Assembly: GCA_028671895.1 (NCBI GenBank)
Contig: JAPMAC010000207.1
Coordinates: 3,224,001 to 3,288,000 of the forward strand
DNA from: Oenanthe sinensis
Taxonomy: Eukaryota > Streptophyta > Magnoliopsida > Apiales > Apiaceae
DNA length: 64,000 nt
Reading direction: 5' to 3'
The notes below the pieces were generated by a model. The model did no database searches, was not told where the DNA came from, and saw only the letters and a list, made by a program, of their open reading frames with translations. Position 1 is the first letter of the stretch, and each line of letters begins with the position of its first letter. The position numbers were made by a program, and so were the translations under genes. Positions 10,878-22,820 of this stretch are shown here, in pieces.

Positions 10878-13800
10878 GCAGTTGGCTTAGGAAGGCAAAA
10901 GGGTCCAATCAGAATGGATCTTGCAAATCACAAATCACGAGTAGAGAAGGCAAGGGTTGGGCCTCTGGGCTCTGATCTTTTTGATTCGGCTATAGCTGTC
11001 ACTTCTGGTTTGGAGTGAGTAAGCTTCTTCTCAGCTAAATGCTGAGTCATAGGATCTCAGTTTTGGTGATCAATTATTTTGTTACTATTGCTTTCATTTT
11101 CATTAGTTAATTTATATACCTGTCGGTGCATTCTATTAGGCAGAAGACATGGGTTCTTGAATTTGTTGACCTGGGAGGTGAAATGAGGCGAGATGTGTGG
11201 CATGCACTCGTTAGTGAGGTTATATCTTTATACAAGTTCATCCAGGAATTTGGTCCCAGGGATGGCGATGGATCAATAAATAATGTGTATGGTGCTCAAA
11301 AAGGAAATTCCAAGGCCGCAACTTATGCAATTAATGGTATTGCTAGGCTTCAGGCTCTTCAGTTTATGCGGAGGCTCCTAGACGAACCTGCAAAACTTGT
11401 TCAGTTCTCATATCTGCAACACGCACCCTATGGAGACATTGTGTACCAAACTCTAGCTGTAAATTGTTGGGGTGGACCCCTGATCACTAAATATTTAGAT
11501 GTTGGTTATCAACCAGATCTAGGAGCGAGCCCCTCTGGTGAGGTATCTGAAAGCAACAATCATGTGTTTGACATAGATGGAAGCGTTTATTTGAGGAAAT
11601 GGATGAGATCACCTTCTTGGACATCAAATGCGTCGATTGCTTTCTGGAAGAACTCTACAGTTAGGCAGGGAGTAGTATTGAGTAAAAACCTTGCTGTTGC
11701 TGATATGACTTTGATAGAAAAGGCAGTAAAGACATGCAGAGAGAAATATCGAGTGGTTGAGAAAACACAAGCCACTATTGATGCTGCAATGATTGAAGGG
11801 ATACCCAGTAACATTGACCTTTTTAAGGTTAATCAACTTCTAACTGTTACTTTCCTTTAGTTGAATGTAAAATATTTGTTTACGGAATAGGTCATGAAAT
11901 ATTAATATTGTCTTGTAATTTACGGCTATTTTACTATTAGTTATCATCTTGTCAGATTTTCTTATATTCGATGCCTTCTTTATATTCTGCAGGAACTTGC
12001 TCTTCCTTTGACCGTGATTGCCAAAAATTTTAATAAACTTAAGCGTTGGGAGGAGCCTTATTTGACCGCATCTTTTCTTGCAATTACGTACACACTTATT
12101 TTCAGGTAGGTACTTGAACAATTTTTTGTAAGAGATGCTCCATTGGATTGTGTCCCACGTAAGCTTATATAAAGACATGCACACTAAAACCTGAAATGCA
12201 CAAAAAAGGATTAGTGTATGGGTCTATCATCTAAATCTTACTGGGGGAGGGGGGGGTTATAAATACACAATTCACATTTCAGAACTCCCTTATATAGCAG
12301 TCTGCCTTGAGACTATCAGCACTATAATTTATCCTTCTCTTGAATACTTAGTTACAACCTATAGATTTCAGAATCTCTGTTTATGTGTACGCATGTAGTT
12401 AAATGGTCTTCATATCTTAGTAACTCTCCTTGTATCTTCATCAAATGTTATTTCTTGGGAGAGCTACCAAATGGAGTTTCCCCATAAACTCTAAGCAAAT
12501 TATTGGACAGTGTTACTATGAACTCGTACTGCCTCATATTCCACAGGCCGCAAACTATTGTTCTGCATTTCCAGCATGGTAGAGTGCATATATGATATAT
12601 CTATAGATTGTGCTTTCACAAATAAGTGGTGTGTTTCTTAGACCTATTGGTGTCTTCTGTATAGAATTTGATCTTTGTTCTTGGCAACAGTAGTAACTGG
12701 ACTCGAACTTGTGGCATCTTGAACTTTTTTTTAAAATTTATTCATGGCCTAAAAGCAGTAATATATCACTCATGTGGTGAGATCAAGCAAGCTTGTCGAC
12801 TAATTAAATAATTATCATGGCATATGTTTTGAACAACTAATGCATCTTACTAATTTATTAGATTTAACAGCCTTGGATAGACAATTGTTAATAGTGGATA
12901 TAGAATGTTTGGCTGCAATCTTTGGCGGCTGATTGATTTTATCAGTGGTCCACCTCTGTTGTCAGATACTTCAGGTTAATTCTATATTAGCTGAAGTATC
13001 TTACATCCCAATAATTATACATCCCTCAAGCACACAAGTCTTTATTAATAAATACTTGTTGCATGATACATAGCCTCTGAAATAATTGTTTGATGCTGCC
13101 TTGCCTTGTGTTGTTTTAATTGTACTGCATTATTCATATCAGAATTATTTAACTGGTAGCACAAAACTGATAGAAATAGTTTAATGGCCTTTAAATATTT
13201 TTTCTGCAGAAATTTGCTATCATATATATTCCCCACAGCTTTGATGATCTTGGCAGCTGGCATGTTATTATTAAAGGGGCTCAAAGAGCAAGGCCGCCTT
13301 GGAAGATTTTTCGGAAAAGTAACTATACGTGATCAGCCACCTTCTAACACTATACAAAAGATCATAGCTCTTAAAGAAGCCATGCGGGACGTGGAAAAGT
13401 ATCTGCAGCGTTTAAATGTCGCACTTCTGAAAATACGTACAATAGTGCTTGCAGGTCAACCTCAGGTATGGTATGATAAACCCATTATGAAGTGGAGAAC
13501 CTCAAGTGAGATTTGCTGATTAAATTAATTCAAATTTTAGTTTACCTACCCTGTATTCCGGGAAAAAAACATGTTAATAAATTGATCTGAAGTGCCATCT
13601 TTTTTTCCCTAATCAAATCTGAAGCACTATCAGCCATCAGCTCCCAGTTAATTCTAGGGATTCTGAGTAGAGAGACCCAAAGTGCAGAAATTGTACCACC
13701 TATATGTTTTTCTGGATTTTATTAGTTGTGTTGAGTTCTTTTTTATTTTGTGTCATAAATTTTTATTCTTTCTTGGACTCATGATTGCTGAATATGTTTT

Positions 13801-14098
13801 CCAGATAACAACTGAGATTGCTCTGATGCTGCTATTAAGTTCTACTGTGCTACTCATCGTCCCGTTCAAGTACATTCTCTCTTTTCTTATATTTGATCTT
13901 TTCACAAGGGATCTTGAATTTCGAAGAGAAATGGTTTTGAAGTTTATGAGCATGGTGAAGGAGCGTTGGGACACTGTGCCAGCAGCTCCTGTCGTCGTTT
14001 TACCATATGTGGGTAACAAGACTGGTTCAACAGTGAAGGAAATTGAATCCACATCACAATCGGAAAGGCAAACAGAGAATCGTACACAGCCTGATTAA
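10878..14098 (+). CDS. DUF639 family protein, 3' exons only
   Basis: Five exons join in frame: 10878-11014, 11140-11827, 11993-12105, 13210-13465 and 13805-14098 (stop). All have AG acceptors and GT donors, and the codon phases match. They give about 496 residues. The product resembles the C-terminal part of plant DUF639 proteins: a conserved VGPLGSDLFDSA block (exon 1), FVDLGGEMRRDVWHA at the start of exon 2, and hydrophobic segments in exons 4 and 5 that suggest membrane association. The biochemical role of the family is not established. No start codon or 5' exons lie in the window, because the upstream DNA is MITE and a Copia LTR. The gene is therefore either split by a very long TE-filled intron or truncated. 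The open reading frame itself shows no damage. Confidence 0.85.
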
Positions 14099-14499
14099 AG
14101 TTTGACATATACATTTCTTAATCAATTCGATTAAATATCCTTGACTCCTTAGTTTGATATAAAGGGTATGTAGAAAATAGTGGATACAATTAGTCATCAT
14201 ACAAGCATTATTAAAACTGTTAATTATCAGAAAATATGATTTCCTTAATTCTATTTTGAGTTTTGGTATAAACATGTGGGAGAATTAAGGACCAGTCTTT
14301 TAACATCTTGGTCCAATGCAAAGAAAAAACAAAAAACAAAAAACAAAGAAGTTTTTTTTTTAAAAGTTTAATTATGAAATTAGGGGTTCAAGCAATTGGT
14401 GAACATGCAAGGCTTGTGTTTCAGCAGAATCAGAAGATAACCAACCAAGTTGGGGAAACTGGGTCGGATTGAAGAAACCATTAAGATTTAATATCTTGG
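14099..14499. other. 3' flank of DUF639, no gene seen
   Basis: AT-rich, with A/T homopolymers near 14330-14365. It probably holds the DUF639 3' UTR in its first part. No ORF, repeat or RNA gene could be supported. Confidence 0.5.
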
Positions 14500-14815
14500 A
14501 ACGCAAAGCTTGCTGGATATACGCAGAATGCTGAAATGCTCATAGCTTTGAGATTTTTCCGAAGAAATGATCGAGAAGGATGTTGTTTCATTGAATCTAA
14601 TGGTCGATGGGTTTGTGGAGATCGGTGATTTGGTTTCTGCTCGGTATTTTCTTTGATCGGTTTACTGGGGGCCTGTCGTATGCATAAACATGTAGAGTTC
14701 GCAAAGTTTGCTGCCATGAAGCTTTCGAAACTTGAACCTGACAAAAGCTCAAACTGTCCTCTTGTCAAACATACAGGGAGATGGAATGATGTGGAAAGAT
14801 TGAAAATTTCTTAGA
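14500..14815 (+). pseudogene. PPR protein fragment (PLS/E-type) relic
   Basis: Plus-strand frames give two typical blocks of plant organelle PPR proteins. One contains EKDVVSLNLMVDGF followed by EIGDLVSARYF (about 14570-14660). The other is an E-motif-like stretch, AAMKLSKLEPDKSSNCPL, then GRWNDVERLK (about 14710-14810). Frameshifts separate the blocks and the repeats between them are missing, so this is a degraded fragment. Intact family members bind organellar RNA. This one should not encode a product. Confidence 0.65.
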
Positions 14816-15123
14816 ACTATCAAGCAATGAGCATCCCCTAGTGCTGAAGAACAAGCATGAGTAAAAAATTAACATTTTATACCCTCTATCAGAAAAGAAG
14901 CTGGAGGTTTCCAATTAAAATGTGTATGATAAAGTATCAGTTTGATCATTGGTGAAAGGGCACAGTTCAAAATAACTATTGATTGTATATGTGTGAATTA
15001 TCTTGTCATTGGAAAATGAAAAGTACAAATCATCAGTACATACAATGAAAGACACAAACTTCTCTTCTACTCAACTCAGTCACCAGCACATAAAATCTTA
15101 AAGCAACTACAAAGTATCGATAA

Positions 15124-15945
15124 TCATTCGTTTTTAACCAGCTCCTCATCTTTGTTCTTGATCTTCTTGGCATTATAATTGTTGGAATGGAAATTGAGAA
15201 AAAGAGCCAAAAGAGAAGCATTAAAAACTGCATTAAAACACCATCCCCATATCCCACAACACCCTCCACTGGAGAAATGATAATACAACATCACTCCAGA
15301 CACACCAAAACTAAACAAAAACTGCACAATCTGACAATCAGTGACCGCCCTCTTCCACCACGGCCTCTTCCCCAAACCACACAGCAAGTAATAACTATAC
15401 ATTACCACATGCACCCCTGCATTTGTCACCAATGCCACGGGAAAAAGCGACTGCCTCGTCGCAAGCCAAACATAACACATTACTACCACCACTGTATGGT
15501 GATAAACGTGGAGGAATGACAGACGTCTTCTGTCGTTCCTCCCACCAAGAATGATCAAAAGGGTATCTATAAATTCAAGAATCTTGGAAAAATAAAACAC
15601 GTTGGCCCAAAAAAATATGGGTCCACGTGGAAGGGTTTCATTGGGTGGGAAACAAAAGATCCAACGGTAATTAGGCATTTGATAGAAAATAGAGAGGGAG
15701 CAACCAAGGGCCATGATTAAAGAGAGGAGAGCAAGAAGGAGGTTATGGAAAGTTGAAAAGAGACGAAGGAGAGATTTAGAAATGAAGAGAGAGTTGTGGG
15801 TAGCGAGAGAGTAAGTGAGAGAGAGATAGGTGAAGAGTGTGAGGGTCAAGAAGAGTGGGGTTGAACCCCATGTTTGGCCTTGTTTCCACTCAAACTCAGA
15901 GATTGATGGATGCTCAACTAGCCAGTAGTATAGCCCACTCTTCAT
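15124..15945 (-). CDS. ELO-family fatty acid elongase (HOS3-like)
   Basis: Single uninterrupted 273-codon frame. Family members act in the ER as the condensing (3-ketoacyl-CoA synthase) step of very-long-chain fatty acid elongation. Visible signatures are KILEFIDT (121-128), the HxxHH box HVYHH (146-150), NAGVHVVMYSYY (175-186) and a TDCQIVQF helix (202-209). Several hydrophobic segments (about 30-48, 65-88, 112-133, 153-172, 204-222, 236-252) suit a multi-pass membrane protein. The C-terminus is lysine-rich (KKIKNK), compatible with ER retention. The length is normal for the family. The start was chosen as the first ATG, with a TATA-like box about 95 bp upstream. No intron is needed. It faces away from the downstream Copia and towards the DUF639 gene. 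Confidence 0.9.
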   Translation of the reverse strand: MKSGLYYWLVEHPSISEFEWKQGQTWGSTPLFLTLTLFTYLSLTYSLATHNSLFISKSLLRLFSTFHNLLLALLSLIMALGCSLSIFYQMPNYRWIFCFPPNETLPRGPIFFWANVFYFSKILEFIDTLLIILGGRNDRRRLSFLHVYHHTVVVVMCYVWLATRQSLFPVALVTNAGVHVVMYSYYLLCGLGKRPWWKRAVTDCQIVQFLFSFGVSGVMLYYHFSSGGCCGIWGWCFNAVFNASLLALFLNFHSNNYNAKKIKNKDEELVKNE

Positions 15946-16563
15946 CTTCTGCGCGCGCTACCGACACCGTCGGTCTTGGGGATGAGTTGATAATTGATTG
16001 GTCGTCTGTCTCTGTACACTCTGTCTGTGTGTAGCGTGTACATATATTTTGGGGAAATTGCTTGGTACTTGGGTAGTCTCGACTCTCGACCCTATTTACT
16101 TAATTACTTGTCAGATTTTTTTTGATTATTTTTTAATTAAATTATTTTTATAATTTTAAAATTATAAAAATATTTTAAAATAAATTATATATGTAGAGAT
16201 GTACAAAAAATTGGAAGAATCCGAAAATCCTGTCGGATTTGATCAAAAAAAAATATGGACAAAATCAGATCAGAAAAATCCCGATCCAGACCCGATTTTA
16301 GCTCTATTTTTCCCGAATTTTATTTGGATATTTCAAAAAAATTGGATAAATTTTTTATATATATTTAAATTTTATCTGTTTACATAAAAATATTAAATTA
16401 AATAATGAATAAAAGTATACATATTTCAAGAAATATTAAAAATACTTTCTAAAAATAATTATTTTTATTTATAAAATATAAAATATTAATATTTAAATAT
16501 AAAAAAATAATTTGGTTTGGCTCGGCTCGATCCGCGGACCTAAAATGGGCCAACTATTTTCCA
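15946..16563 (-). promoter_or_regulatory. ELO upstream region; AT-rich intergenic DNA
   Basis: A TATA-like AAAATATATG lies on the minus strand at 16050-16041, about 95 bp before the ELO start codon. A CT/GT-rich stretch (16003-16030) between them could be 5' UTR. From 16110 to 16530 the DNA is strongly AT-rich with no convincing gene. A 62-codon frame at 16199-16387 is low complexity and not believed. Confidence 0.4.
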
Positions 16564-17085
16564 TGTTGGAAATACAAATACTGATGTTGTCAGAGAAAAT
16601 CACAAACAGAGTTTATTGAAAAATAGAGTTTATGATGACGTCATCAGAGTTTAGAAGCTATCGACAGAGTTTACTCTAACAGAAAATACTCAATCAGAGA
16701 TTATCAACCAATATAGTTTATGATTAGAGTTTGCCAAAGAAGGAAACATACAAATCATAATTTAATTTCGATAATAAAGGAGGAATTCAAATACAATTAT
16801 ATTACCTTATGGAAGCTATCCTTATCGTTATCTGTTTTGTAATTGGATTTGAAACTGTGTCTATATAAACACAGAATTAGGTTAACATAAAATGTATTCA
16901 AGCTATATCATTCTTATAATCTAACAGCTCTTAAGAACATTGATTTTCTTGAGAGAGTTTTGTATTCATTCAAGTAAAGTTAATAAAAAACAGTTCATCT
17001 TTTACATACTTGTGTTCTTAGTCGATTGATCTGATACTATTATATTTAACCCCCCCTTCTATAATAGTTTATTATTTGGGCAACA
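16564..17085 (+). repeat. 5' LTR of the Sirevirus-like element
   Basis: 522 bp, starts TGTTGGAAATACAAATAC and ends TTTGGGCAACA. The motif CAGAGTTT recurs about every 30-50 bp (for example near 16606, 16645, 16673). It includes a TGACGTCATCA palindrome at 16635-16645, a possible bZIP-type site. A poly-C run lies at 17050-17056, close to the end. The 3' partner LTR is absent. Confidence 0.75.
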
Positions 17086-17087
17086 AT

Positions 17088-17100
17088 TGATATCAGAGCA
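17088..17100 (+). other. Primer-binding site (tRNA-iMet, variant)
   Basis: TGATATCAGAGCA, one mismatch from the usual TGGTATCAGAGC, two bases after the LTR. It supports the LTR boundary. Confidence 0.8.
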
Positions 17101-17133
17101 GGCAATTGATTACAACTTAAAGATCATATAAAC

Positions 17134-18710
17134 ATGTCTGGAAACAAGTATGGAAGTATCAGAATCACAATCTTGAAGAAGACTGAATACCCTACATGAA
17201 GAGTAAAGATGATGATGTTCTTGGAAGCAACTGATCCTGATTATTAGACAGAATCAATGAAGGTCAATATCTACCAACCAAGCTAGTGTCATCAACAATT
17301 GTGGAAGGAAGACAAGTCCCTGAATACTATACTCTAAAGGAAAAGAAGGAGTGGACTAATGAAGAAAAACAAGAAGTCCTGAAAGATACAAAGGTAAGGA
17401 ATATTCTGCATAATAGTCTTGACTCTGTGATGTCTAACAAGGTAATTGCATGTAAAACTGCCAAAGAAATCTGGGATGCACTAGAGGTTCAATGTCAAGG
17501 AACCAGGGAAATCAAGAAGAATAGAAGATCAATTCTTATTCAAGAATATGAATACTTTGAGGCAAAACAGAATGAGTCTCTCACTAATATCTATGACAGA
17601 TTTCTTACTTTGTTGAATAACTTGGCTTTGGTGGATAAGGTGTATGATAATGAGGATTCAAACACAAAATTTCTAAGGGCTCTTCCTGAAGAATGAGATC
17701 TACAAACATCATTGATAAGAGATAGGGCTGATTTGGATTAGATGTCTCTAGATGAAGTCTATGGAAGACTGAAAACTCATGACTTGGAATTACAACAAAG
17801 GAAGAATAGGAAAAGTACCAAGAAAAAGTCTGTTGCTTTGAATGTTGAGACTAAAATTGAAGAACCAAGAGAAAAAGTCTTAAGAACCTCAACAAGAAAA
17901 GGAAAAGCTGTAATGATCAAGGAAAGCAGTGAATCAGAGTCTTAGACAAACTCTGATGACTCCACAGACTCTGACATGATGAAGATGTTTGTTATGATTG
18001 TCAAAGGTTTCAAAAAGATGAAGTACATGAAGTATAGAAAGTAAAGGAACTTTCAAAAGAAGCATGGAGAGTCAGAGAATAAAGATAAATTCAGAAGAAG
18101 AGAAGATAGAGATGGCAAATCAAAAACTCTTGACAAATCAAAGGTCAAGTGTTAAATGTAACAAGATGGGGCACTTTGCTACTGAGTGTAGAAGTAAGGA
18201 ATCTGGAAAAGCACTCATCACATCAAAGAAAGATTCGATGAATTCCTCAGACTCTGAAGAGGAAATAAATTATGCCCTCATGGCAAACACTGATGCTTTC
18301 ATCCTAAACTCTGATAAGGTACCAGACTCTGTCTTCAATTTTAATACTGAAAATATATATAAATTAAAGTCTTTCCTTAGAACTCTGCATGTTAGCTTTA
18401 AATCACAGTCACTTGAGAATGAAAGATTAAAATCTGAAATACAAACTCTGACTGCTAGGAATGACATTTTTGAAACTGAAAATTCACACATGCTTATCAC
18501 TAAGAAAGACTGTGAGAATACTATACACATGCAAACTCAGCTAGAAATACAAGTAGAATATTTAAAAGCTGAGATAGCTAAAGAAAAAGAGATTTTCAGA
18601 GTTTGGACAAACTCTGGTAAGAAAGTACAACAAATGCTTTCTAACAAGAATTGGACATCTGTCTTAGGTTATGAATCTAATAAGGACACACACAAAAGGA
18701 AAGTTGAGTG
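17134..18710 (+). pseudogene. Copia gag pseudogene
   Basis: The ATG at 17134 opens a gag frame (MSGNKYGSIRITILKKTEYP) that meets stops within 30 codons and shifts frame near 17280. The main open part (17286-17696) is a UBN2-type gag domain, with AKEIWDALEVQCQGT and YDRFLTLLNNL. After a stop at 17694, gag continues through 17742-17945 and to a CCHC knuckle (CNKMGHFATEC, first Cys half damaged) near 18160-18190. The region 18230-18600 is a coiled-coil-like acidic stretch. At least four stops or frameshifts block translation. Confidence 0.75.
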
Positions 18711-21527
18711 AACCTGTGAATTTTGTTAGAGCTAGTAATGAAAAGAAGAATACCTCTAGTGAATTCTCTAATAATAACAAAGGTAAAGAAAGTAGTGTAT
18801 CAGAGAATAAAACAGTAAATATAGGATTACTCTCTCAGAAGCAACTTAAAGAAAAGTTGAAATCAGTCACCAACAAAAACAAACCTAAAAAGGTGAAGAG
18901 AGATAGAAATGGCAAAGTAGGAATTTCTAAGGAGAATAATTATAAGAATATCCCTGATACTCCTAGAAAAACCTGTTTCACATGTGGTAATTCTAATCAC
19001 CTTGCTACTGATTGCAGACATAATAAAAAGAAGGAACCTGAAAGGCCTAGTTCAGAGGCTAGAAAACAAACTAGATATAAATCACAGAATCCCTGTTTTC
19101 ACTGTGGTAGTTTATGGCATTCAATTTACACATGTAAAGAATATCATTGTTTGTATTTCAACTATTATGAACTACTGTCTCATTTAAATAAAACTCTTGT
19201 CTTTTCTAATTATGCTGTCAAACAAAAATAAGTGATAATAGCTGATAAAAGAAATATAAACTCTGATAATGCAAACTCTGATAATGAAAACTCTGTTAAC
19301 GTAAACTCTGATAAAGCTACTTCTACTGCAAAAGTTAACAATGTTAAAAGGAAAGGATCAAACTTTTTTGGATCCCCAAATCTACTAATTAATTTGCATC
19401 AATGAATGCAGGGAAACATGAAAAACATCCTAGTGATTGATAGCGGATGTTCTGCACACATGATTGGTAACAAATCCCTGCTTTCAGAGTTTGAGGAGAA
19501 GGCTGACCCAACAGTATCTTATGGAGAGGGTAACATAGGAAGAACACTGGGATATGACAATATTGTGATTGGAAATGTCATCATTGAAAATGTAGCTCTA
19601 GTTGAAGGACTCAAGCATAATCTGTTAAGTGTGAGTCAAATGACAGATAAAGGTTATTTTGTGAAATTTCATGAAACACATTGTGAAGTCAAAAGCAAGA
19701 AGGCTGGGAAAGTGGTTCTCATTGGTCACATACATAAAAATTTATTTGAAGCAAGCTTGGAGGTAAACTGATGGTCCCTTGACTTGTTTACTAGGAAATG
19801 CATCATCTTTAAAAAACTGGAATTGGCACACAAAGCTGTGTCACTTGAACTTTGGAAATATAAATGAATTGGTAAAAAAGGATCTAGTAAGAGGTCTTTC
19901 AAAAGTTCCATTTCACCTGGATGGACTCTATGATTCATGTCAAATGGCCAAACAAAAGAAGACATCTTTCAAGAGCAAAACTGAAAATTCTATTGATCAA
20001 CCTCTTCATCTATTGCATTTGATTTATTTGGTCCAGTCAACATCATGTCCATTGGAAAGAAGAAATATACTCTGGTGATAGTGGATGATTACACAAGATT
20101 TACCTGGATGTACTTTTTGCATAAAAAAGATGAAACAACTGAAATAATTTTTAATCATATTGCTATGATTGAAATTGGATCACCACACAAAGTAAAGAAT
20201 TTAAGGAGTGACAATGGAACAGAGTTTAAGAACTCTGTAATTGAGGAATTCTGCTCAACAAAAGGGATCATTCAACAATTCTCAGCACCTGGTACACCTC
20301 AACAAAATGGTGTAGTTGAAAGAAAGAATAAGACTCTCATTGAAGCTGCAAAAACAATGTTAGAAGGAGCAAAGCTACCTACTTACTTTTGGGCAGAAAC
20401 TGTGAATACTGCATGCATTACTCAGAATTGCACTTTGATAAACAAACATGAAATGACTTCATATGAAAAAATGAAGGGAAGAAAGCCAAATGTGAAATAC
20501 TTTCACATATTTGGAAGCAAGTGTTTTATTCTCAAAACACATCCTGAACAATTGGAAAAGTTTGAACTCACAGTAGATGAAGGTATTGGTTATGCAACAA
20601 CTTCTAAAACTTCTTCAAGGGTATTCAAGGTGTTTAACATGAGAATCAGGGTAGTCATGGAATCTATTAATATATCTTTTGATGAAGGAAAAATAACAGG
20701 ATTACATGATGAAGATGCTCATGAATCTTTGAGTTTTGAAAATGAATTGCAGGACACAAACTCTGACAAGCTAAATTCTGTTGAGAAAAACACTGATGAG
20801 GTAAATTCTGATGAGTTAAACATTGATTCCTTAAACTCTGATTCAGACACAATTTAAACAGTAACTGAAGATTCTGCAAATGTTGAGGGGGAGCAACATC
20901 AATCATTTACTAACATTGGAGAACCAACTTCAAGTATTGAAATTTCAGAGTCTGACCAAACTCTGACAAATACAAACTCTGAAACCCTAAACTCTGATCC
21001 ATCAAACTCTGAAACCACAAAATTTGTTCACTCTAACTCTGATTATTCAAACTCAGAGCATTTAAACTCTGATTCATCAAACACAGATGGAAGCACAACT
21101 TCAGGGGGAGGATCAACATCAACTGAGGAATCATACTATGAAGGCACAAATCATTGGGGATCATCTAGTTCAAGAAATTTTCCACATCCAAGAAAATGGA
21201 CCAAAGATCACACACTTGATTTGATTATTGGTGATCTAGAAAGTAGAGTGCAGACAAGGAAAACTACTCAAAATGAATGTCTATTTCATAGTTTTCTTTC
21301 TCAAACAGAGCCAAAGAAAGTTGAAGATGCTTTAAAGGATGCAGAATGGGTTACTGCAATGCAAGAAGAATTAAATGAGTTTGAAAGAAATGAGATTTGG
21401 ACCCTTGTTGCAAGGTCAAAGAGTAGATCGATTGTAGGCATAAAGTGGGTGTTTAGAAACAAGACAGACTCTGATGGAATTATAACAAGGAATAAAGCAA
21501 GACTAGTTGCCAAAAGCTACTCTCAAT
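18671..21527 (+). pseudogene. Copia pol pseudogene (zinc knuckles, PR, INT, RT start)
   Basis: In order: two further CCHC knuckles (CFTCGNSNHLATDC at about 18976-19017; CFHCGSLWHSIYTC at about 19096-19134); protease with active-site DSG (IDSGCSAHMIG, about 19436); GAG-pre integrase (NWHTKLCHLNFG, about 19820); integrase core with VDDYTRFTW, RSDNGTEF and NGVVERKN (20045-20330); a long Ser/Asn/Asp-rich spacer (20740-21120); and the RT start (WVTAMQEELNEF, about 21346; GIKWVFRNK). Frameshifts near 20045 and stops at 19769, 20855 and in the spacer inactivate it. RT breaks off at 21527 before the catalytic YVDD. Confidence 0.8.
20756..21085 (+). repeat. Array of AACTCTGA-type short repeats
   Basis: The octamer AACTCTGA and close variants (AATTCTGA, AACTCAGA, AACACTGA) occur more than fifteen times at irregular spacing, encoding Asn-Ser-Asp/Glu. 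The same motif clusters at 19258-19310, is scattered through gag, and appears reverse-complemented (TCAGAGTT) in the LTR. Confidence 0.65.
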
Positions 21528-21907
21528 TAGGGGAAGACGGAGAGAAATGGTGAGAGGGAGCATGATGGAGAGGGAAGAGAAGGGGAGAAGGATGCGGCAA
21601 CTAGGGTTTCAGAAAGGAAGAGGAAATGGGGAAAGAAAGGGGAGGGAAGAGAGAGAAGAGAGAAGGCGCGAGTCGACTATTCTTTGGTGTGGGGTAGATT
21701 GTTGATTACATTGATGAAATACATATTTCTGATCTTGAAAATGAACCCATCAATTCCAAAAATTCACATAAAAATTTTGGAATGTGTATTTTTATTTTTG
21801 ATTGATTTTAGTAATATATATGTGTATATTGTCCTATTATTTAATATTTTAAATGAAGCGAAAATATTGTATAAACATAAACATGCGAGACATAATGGAA
21901 TTAATTT

Positions 21908-21955
<48 letters not shown>

Positions 21956-22820
21956 TGAGAGGATGAGAAATTAGATTCTAAATTTTGAAAAGTTAAGTTA
22001 ATGTTAAAAAAAAATAGATATACATTTGGCAGAACAAAATGTGAGGCACATGCCTATTTTATTCATAGAGATTAGGGATAAATTAAATATATGAGATATA
22101 ACATTAATTAAATTGAAACACAATTAAAAAACTATTTCAACTTTCATCTAATAAGTTCCTACTTGTACAAAGACTAAACAATATAACACCAATTATGTGA
22201 CATCTCATTCAAATTTTGAATAAATCGATATTAGACCTTGCAAATAATGAATATATTAGAAAAAAATTGTGAAAATTTAAAAATATTAAATTTTCTACTA
22301 ATCAAGATATTTGAAATATTTTTCTACGGTGGTAGACATTAAGAATGCGCAAGAAGATTTATATATAAATATATATTTCAGCTCTCTAATTATAATTAAA
22401 ACAATGAACTATATTTAATATTTCCCAGTTTGAAATGTGGGTATTTTTTAATTTATAAGGGTAAATCCAATGGTGTGCTATAATTTATTTTATATCTATA
22501 TTATAAAATAAAAACTAAAACTAAATATTGTGCTAAAATAACACAATATTATAATTTGTTCTGTGATTAGAACAAAAAATAGATTGGACTATAATTGACA
22601 CCTCATTAAAAAGTGAAAAAGGGAGGGAAATGGATAACGGAGGGACATCAATTTTCTATCTAATATATTCAATACCACATTTATCAATTTGGAACAAGAT
22701 TTAGAACAATATATTAAAAACATGGTAATGTTTTAGCACAAAAAATCACTTTTTGGTGTTAAATTATAACAATAACTCCATTTATTTTAGCACAACAATT
22801 GAACATGTTCCATGCGATTC
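21528..22820. other. AT-rich intergenic DNA, no gene seen
   Basis: Begins with a GA-rich stretch (21528-21670) that starts at the broken RT, then very AT-rich DNA. A (TA)n run lies at 21911-21953. A possible decayed MITE lies at about 22440-22800, but I cannot define its ends. Short open frames are shadows of low-complexity sequence. Confidence 0.5.
21911..21953. repeat. (TA)n microsatellite
   Basis: About 21 uninterrupted TA units. Confidence 0.95.

Larger units (their letters stand above)
16564..21527 (+). mobile_element. Truncated Sirevirus-like Copia retrotransposon
   Basis: Plus-strand element with LTR (16564-17085), primer site (17088-17100), gag, protease, integrase and the first part of RT. 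It stops abruptly near 21527, immediately after a KARLVAKSYSQ-type block, where unrelated GA-rich sequence begins. The rest of RT, RNase H and the 3' LTR are missing. Several gag zinc knuckles, the long spacer between integrase and RT, and the GAG-pre/protease style suggest the Sirevirus/Maximus group. Stops and frameshifts show it is inactive. Confidence 0.8.

Noticed and set aside
11587..11836. Minus-strand frames over the DUF639 exon
   Set aside because: Antisense shadows of the well-supported 688-bp exon.
12685..12720. tRNA-derived SINE on the minus strand (GTTCGAGTCC B-box-like)
   Set aside because: No A box at proper spacing, no tail and no duplication. A ten-base match alone is not enough.
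15187..15519. 110-codon plus-strand frame
   Set aside because: Antisense shadow of the ELO gene, with His/Pro-rich nonsense composition.
22440..22800. MITE in AT-rich DNA
   Set aside because: Suggestive composition, but no inverted ends or target duplication could be defined.
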